Assembly: GCA_002841885.1 (NCBI GenBank)
Contig: PHBE01000019.1
Location: 1 to 64,000, forward strand
DNA length: 64,000 nucleotides
Direction of reading: 5' to 3'
Source of the DNA: Deltaproteobacteria bacterium HGW-Deltaproteobacteria-18
GTDB taxonomy: Bacteria; Desulfobacterota; Desulfovibrionia; Desulfovibrionales; Desulfomicrobiaceae
Under the pieces are notes generated by a model, which was not told the DNA's origin, searched no databases, and saw only the letters and a list, made by a program, of their open reading frames with translations. Positions 62,002 to 64,000 of the stretch are shown here, piece after piece. A program made the position numbers and the translations under genes. The number at the start of each line of letters is the position of its first letter. Position 1 is the stretch's first letter.

Positions 62002-63216
62002 CTAGTGCCCGAGAATGAATTTGTCCCAGTCCCTTTCGAGAAGCTCCAGATACTCCGGGCTGATCTCCGGTACGGCGGCTGCGGAGAGAACGTCCGTCCC
62101 GAGGGTGGCCGCTCCCAGATCGACCGCTTCAAAGGCCTTGCGCTGCATCTCTTCGAGCTTTGCCACCTCGAGCGCCGGCAGGTCGCCCCAGTTTTCGGGC
62201 TTGAACTTGGAGAGCTGGGCTTCGGGGCTCATCAGGAAGTTGGCCAGGACCATGGCGCCCGCCTTGTTCGGGGCATTGAAGGGGACGGCCGTGAAGTGGG
62301 TGTTGAAGATGGCCCCTTCGGCAAGGACAAAGGTCCGCACCGTATCGGGGTAGGTCTTTTCCAGGATTTTCATCTGCGCGTGTGCCGGGTGGTAGGACAT
62401 GCCCATGTCGATCTCGCCTCGTGCGAACAGGGTGTCCAGAGCCGCGGCGTCCTTGGGATAGGTCCGTCCCTCTTGCCACAGGTGGGGCTTGAGTTCGTCA
62501 AGCCAGGCAAAGGTCTTGGGGGCGTTCTTGGCGTAGAGGTCGGCATTGAAGCCATTCATGTATTGCTCGTGGCCGCCCGTGGTTGCGTAGAAGATCTGGC
62601 GCAGGAAGGCCGAGCCCGTGAAGTCCGGAGGCTGCGGATAGGTGAAGCGCCCCGGGTTGGCCCTGATCCAGTCCGCAAGCTCGGCCAGGGCGGCCGGGGG
62701 CGTCGGTGTCCGGTCCGTGTCGTACTCGAAGACGAACTGGGCCCGGCCGTAGGGTGCTTCAAAGCCGTTTACGGGGTAGCCGAAATCATGGGCCGATTTT
62801 TGCGGGTCGTACCAGGCCGTGAAATTCGGTAATTTGTCCGTGAAAGGGCCGAACAGCACTCCGGCCTGCATGGAGTTCTTGAAGTTTTCGCCGTTGATCC
62901 ACAATAGGTCCATGGTCCCGGTGGCCTTGCCCGCTGCCTTCTCGGTCAGGAGTTTGTTGACGAAGACCGGCGCGTCCATGGGCACCCGAACCACGGCGAT
63001 ATCGTACAGCCGTTTCATCTCGGAGGCCACGAAAGTGTCGACCCACTGATTGATCTGGGCGCTGCCTCCCCACATGTGCCAGCGGACCTCGGTGCCGCGC
63101 GCGGCCTTTTCCAGGCTCGCGAAGTCCTGCTGCAGCACGGAGGTTTGTTCCGGGCTCTCGGAACAGCCGGTGAGCAAAACCGCGAACAGTATGATGAACA
63201 GTAATTTTATGCGCAT
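62002..63216 (-). CDS. ABC transporter substrate-binding lipoprotein, YnjB-like
   Basis: 404 residues. Lipobox LLTGC (Cys about residue 18). Extracellular-solute binding fold: VRWHMWGGSAQINQWVDTFV, MDLLWINGENFKNS, GYPVNGFEAPYGRAQFVFEYD and MVLANFLMSPEAQ. The WGG/NGENF pattern matches the YnjB group, whose ligand is uncertain (thiamine or an anion have been suggested). Overlaps the ATPase gene end by 10 nt. Confidence 0.88.
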   Translation of the reverse strand: MRIKLLFIILFAVLLTGCSESPEQTSVLQQDFASLEKAARGTEVRWHMWGGSAQINQWVDTFVASEMKRLYDIAVVRVPMDAPVFVNKLLTEKAAGKATGTMDLLWINGENFKNSMQAGVLFGPFTDKLPNFTAWYDPQKSAHDFGYPVNGFEAPYGRAQFVFEYDTDRTPTPPAALAELADWIRANPGRFTYPQPPDFTGSAFLRQIFYATTGGHEQYMNGFNADLYAKNAPKTFAWLDELKPHLWQEGRTYPKDAAALDTLFARGEIDMGMSYHPAHAQMKILEKTYPDTVRTFVLAEGAIFNTHFTAVPFNAPNKAGAMVLANFLMSPEAQLSKFKPENWGDLPALEVAKLEEMQRKAFEAVDLGAATLGTDVLSAAAVPEISPEYLELLERDWDKFILGH

Positions 63217-64000
63217 GAATCCTCCGGAAGAGAGCCGCTGAATATGGGCGGATACTGGTTTGAAACACGGATGTGCATCCTGTCCCCTGGTTGCCCCAAG
63301 GGTTCCAGGGCATAGACCACGAGGTCCTGATCCAGGACGCGCAGCGTGTAGCAGAGATAGTGCCCCGCGAAATGCGTGGTCGTTATGACGGCAGGTCCAT
63401 CCGGGTCCGGTTCGAGGCGCAGGGCCTCGGGTCGCAGCCAGCAGACGTCAAGGCCAAGGAGGCGGGCCAGCGGAGCGGTGATGGTGTTGACCGGCCCCAG
63501 AAAACGCGCCGTTTCCATATCCACGGGTCGCCGGTAGACGTCCAGTGGCGGAGCGTATTGGCGCAGGCGTCCCCCGAGCATGACCCCGATGCGGTCGGAC
63601 ATGGCCAGTGCTTCCTGCAGGTCGTGCGTCACGCAGATCGTGGTGATGCCGAAGCTGCGCTGGGTGGAGCGGATGAAGAGGGCAGTCTCCATTTTCAGGT
63701 TGCGGTCGAGGTTGGCGAAGGGCTCGTCCAGCAGCAGGAGCGAAGGTTCGAGGACCGTGGCACGGGCAATGGCCACGCGCTGCTTCTGTCCTCCCGAGAG
63801 TTGGGACGGATAGGCATCCCGCCTGTCTTCAAGATGGAAATAGCCGAGCATGGGCATGACCTTGTCCCGGATGGCGGTCCTGGACATCTTTTGGGCCTTG
63901 AGGCCAAAGGCGATGTTCTGGAAGACCGTCATGTTCGGGAAGAGGACGTAGTCCTGAAAGACGAGGATGGCCGAGGGCTTCTTCCCGTCGCCGTCGAAAT
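63207..64000 (-). CDS. ABC transporter ATP-binding protein, partial
   Basis: The N-terminus lies beyond the window. Visible: Q-loop FQDYVLFPNMTV, signature LSGGQKQRVAIARA, Walker B LLLLDEPFANLD, H-loop CVTHDLQEAL, then a C-terminal TOBE-like regulatory domain. First gene of the importer operon, followed by binding protein and two permeases. YnjD/PotA-like. Confidence 0.92.
   Translation of the reverse strand, partial: FDGDGKKPSAILVFQDYVLFPNMTVFQNIAFGLKAQKMSRTAIRDKVMPMLGYFHLEDRRDAYPSQLSGGQKQRVAIARATVLEPSLLLLDEPFANLDRNLKMETALFIRSTQRSFGITTICVTHDLQEALAMSDRIGVMLGGRLRQYAPPLDVYRRPVDMETARFLGPVNTITAPLARLLGLDVCWLRPEALRLEPDPDGPAVITTTHFAGHYLCYTLRVLDQDLVVYALEPLGQPGDRMHIRVSNQYPPIFSGSLPEDSCA

Overview
The window looks like chromosome from a sulfate-reducing deltaproteobacterium of the Desulfovibrio/Desulfomicrobium type. 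The main reasons are a periplasmic group 1 [NiFe] hydrogenase operon (hynB-hynA-hynC-hypC) closely matching Desulfovibrio enzymes, a futalosine-pathway mqnA, hypAB, a TPP-riboswitch thiamine operon, and selenocysteine use. The species is an inference; the gene families are read directly from the sequence.

Layout. (1) 1-3.5 kb: a partial RAYT transposase with REP-like repeats, an amidohydrolase fragment, a MipA-type outer-membrane protein and a NERD-domain protein. (2) 3.5-23.4 kb: a tandem array of integrated elements. Five copies of the 3' part of one tRNA-Arg(CCU) gene, each preceded by a hairpin, lie at about 3579, 4453, 6016, 7837 and 23329; only the last belongs to a complete tRNA gene. 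They bound short cassettes: BrnT/BrnA toxin-antitoxin, a flavoprotein with an Rrf2 regulator, and an HD-GYP phosphodiesterase. The fourth and longest interval holds an unknown protein plus XRE/ImmA-IrrE protease, a decayed integrase, a Septu-like ATPase/HNH pair, and a complete filamentous phage (inovirus) with its integrase next to the tRNA. (3) 23.6-55.5 kb: ordinary core genes, including a receiver/TPR protein, phosphoglucomutase, hypBA, a LysM protein, CBS-ACT, an M23 peptidase, the hyn operon, a nitroreductase, thiSGHFE, an HDAC-like amidohydrolase with a hydantoinase-like protein, an inositol phosphatase, mqnA and adk. (4) 55.7-57.8 kb: a radical SAM/SPASM maturase preceded by a short gene containing two in-frame UGA codons. 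Each UGA is followed by the same arrangement of 17 nt, a 6-bp stem, a 5-nt loop and a 6-bp stem. I read this as a selenocysteine-containing RiPP precursor (selenobiotic, SbtA) and its maturase (SbtM); the precursor gene is invisible to ordinary ORF calling. (5) 57.8-64 kb: a very AT-rich spacer, an ArnT/PMT-like glycosyltransferase and a YnjBCD-like ABC importer running off the right end.

The two strongest discoveries are the selenopeptide locus with twin SECIS-like hairpins (57480-57731, maturase 55746-57359) and the tRNA-Arg cassette array with conserved arm motifs (paired GGTGGCG heptamers 12 bp apart) flanking the attachment cores. The hydrogenase operon also carries a DraG-like gene with an altered metal motif, and its upstream region has two TGTCCACAAT motifs 50 bp apart that are also found at the Rrf2 regulator promoter.
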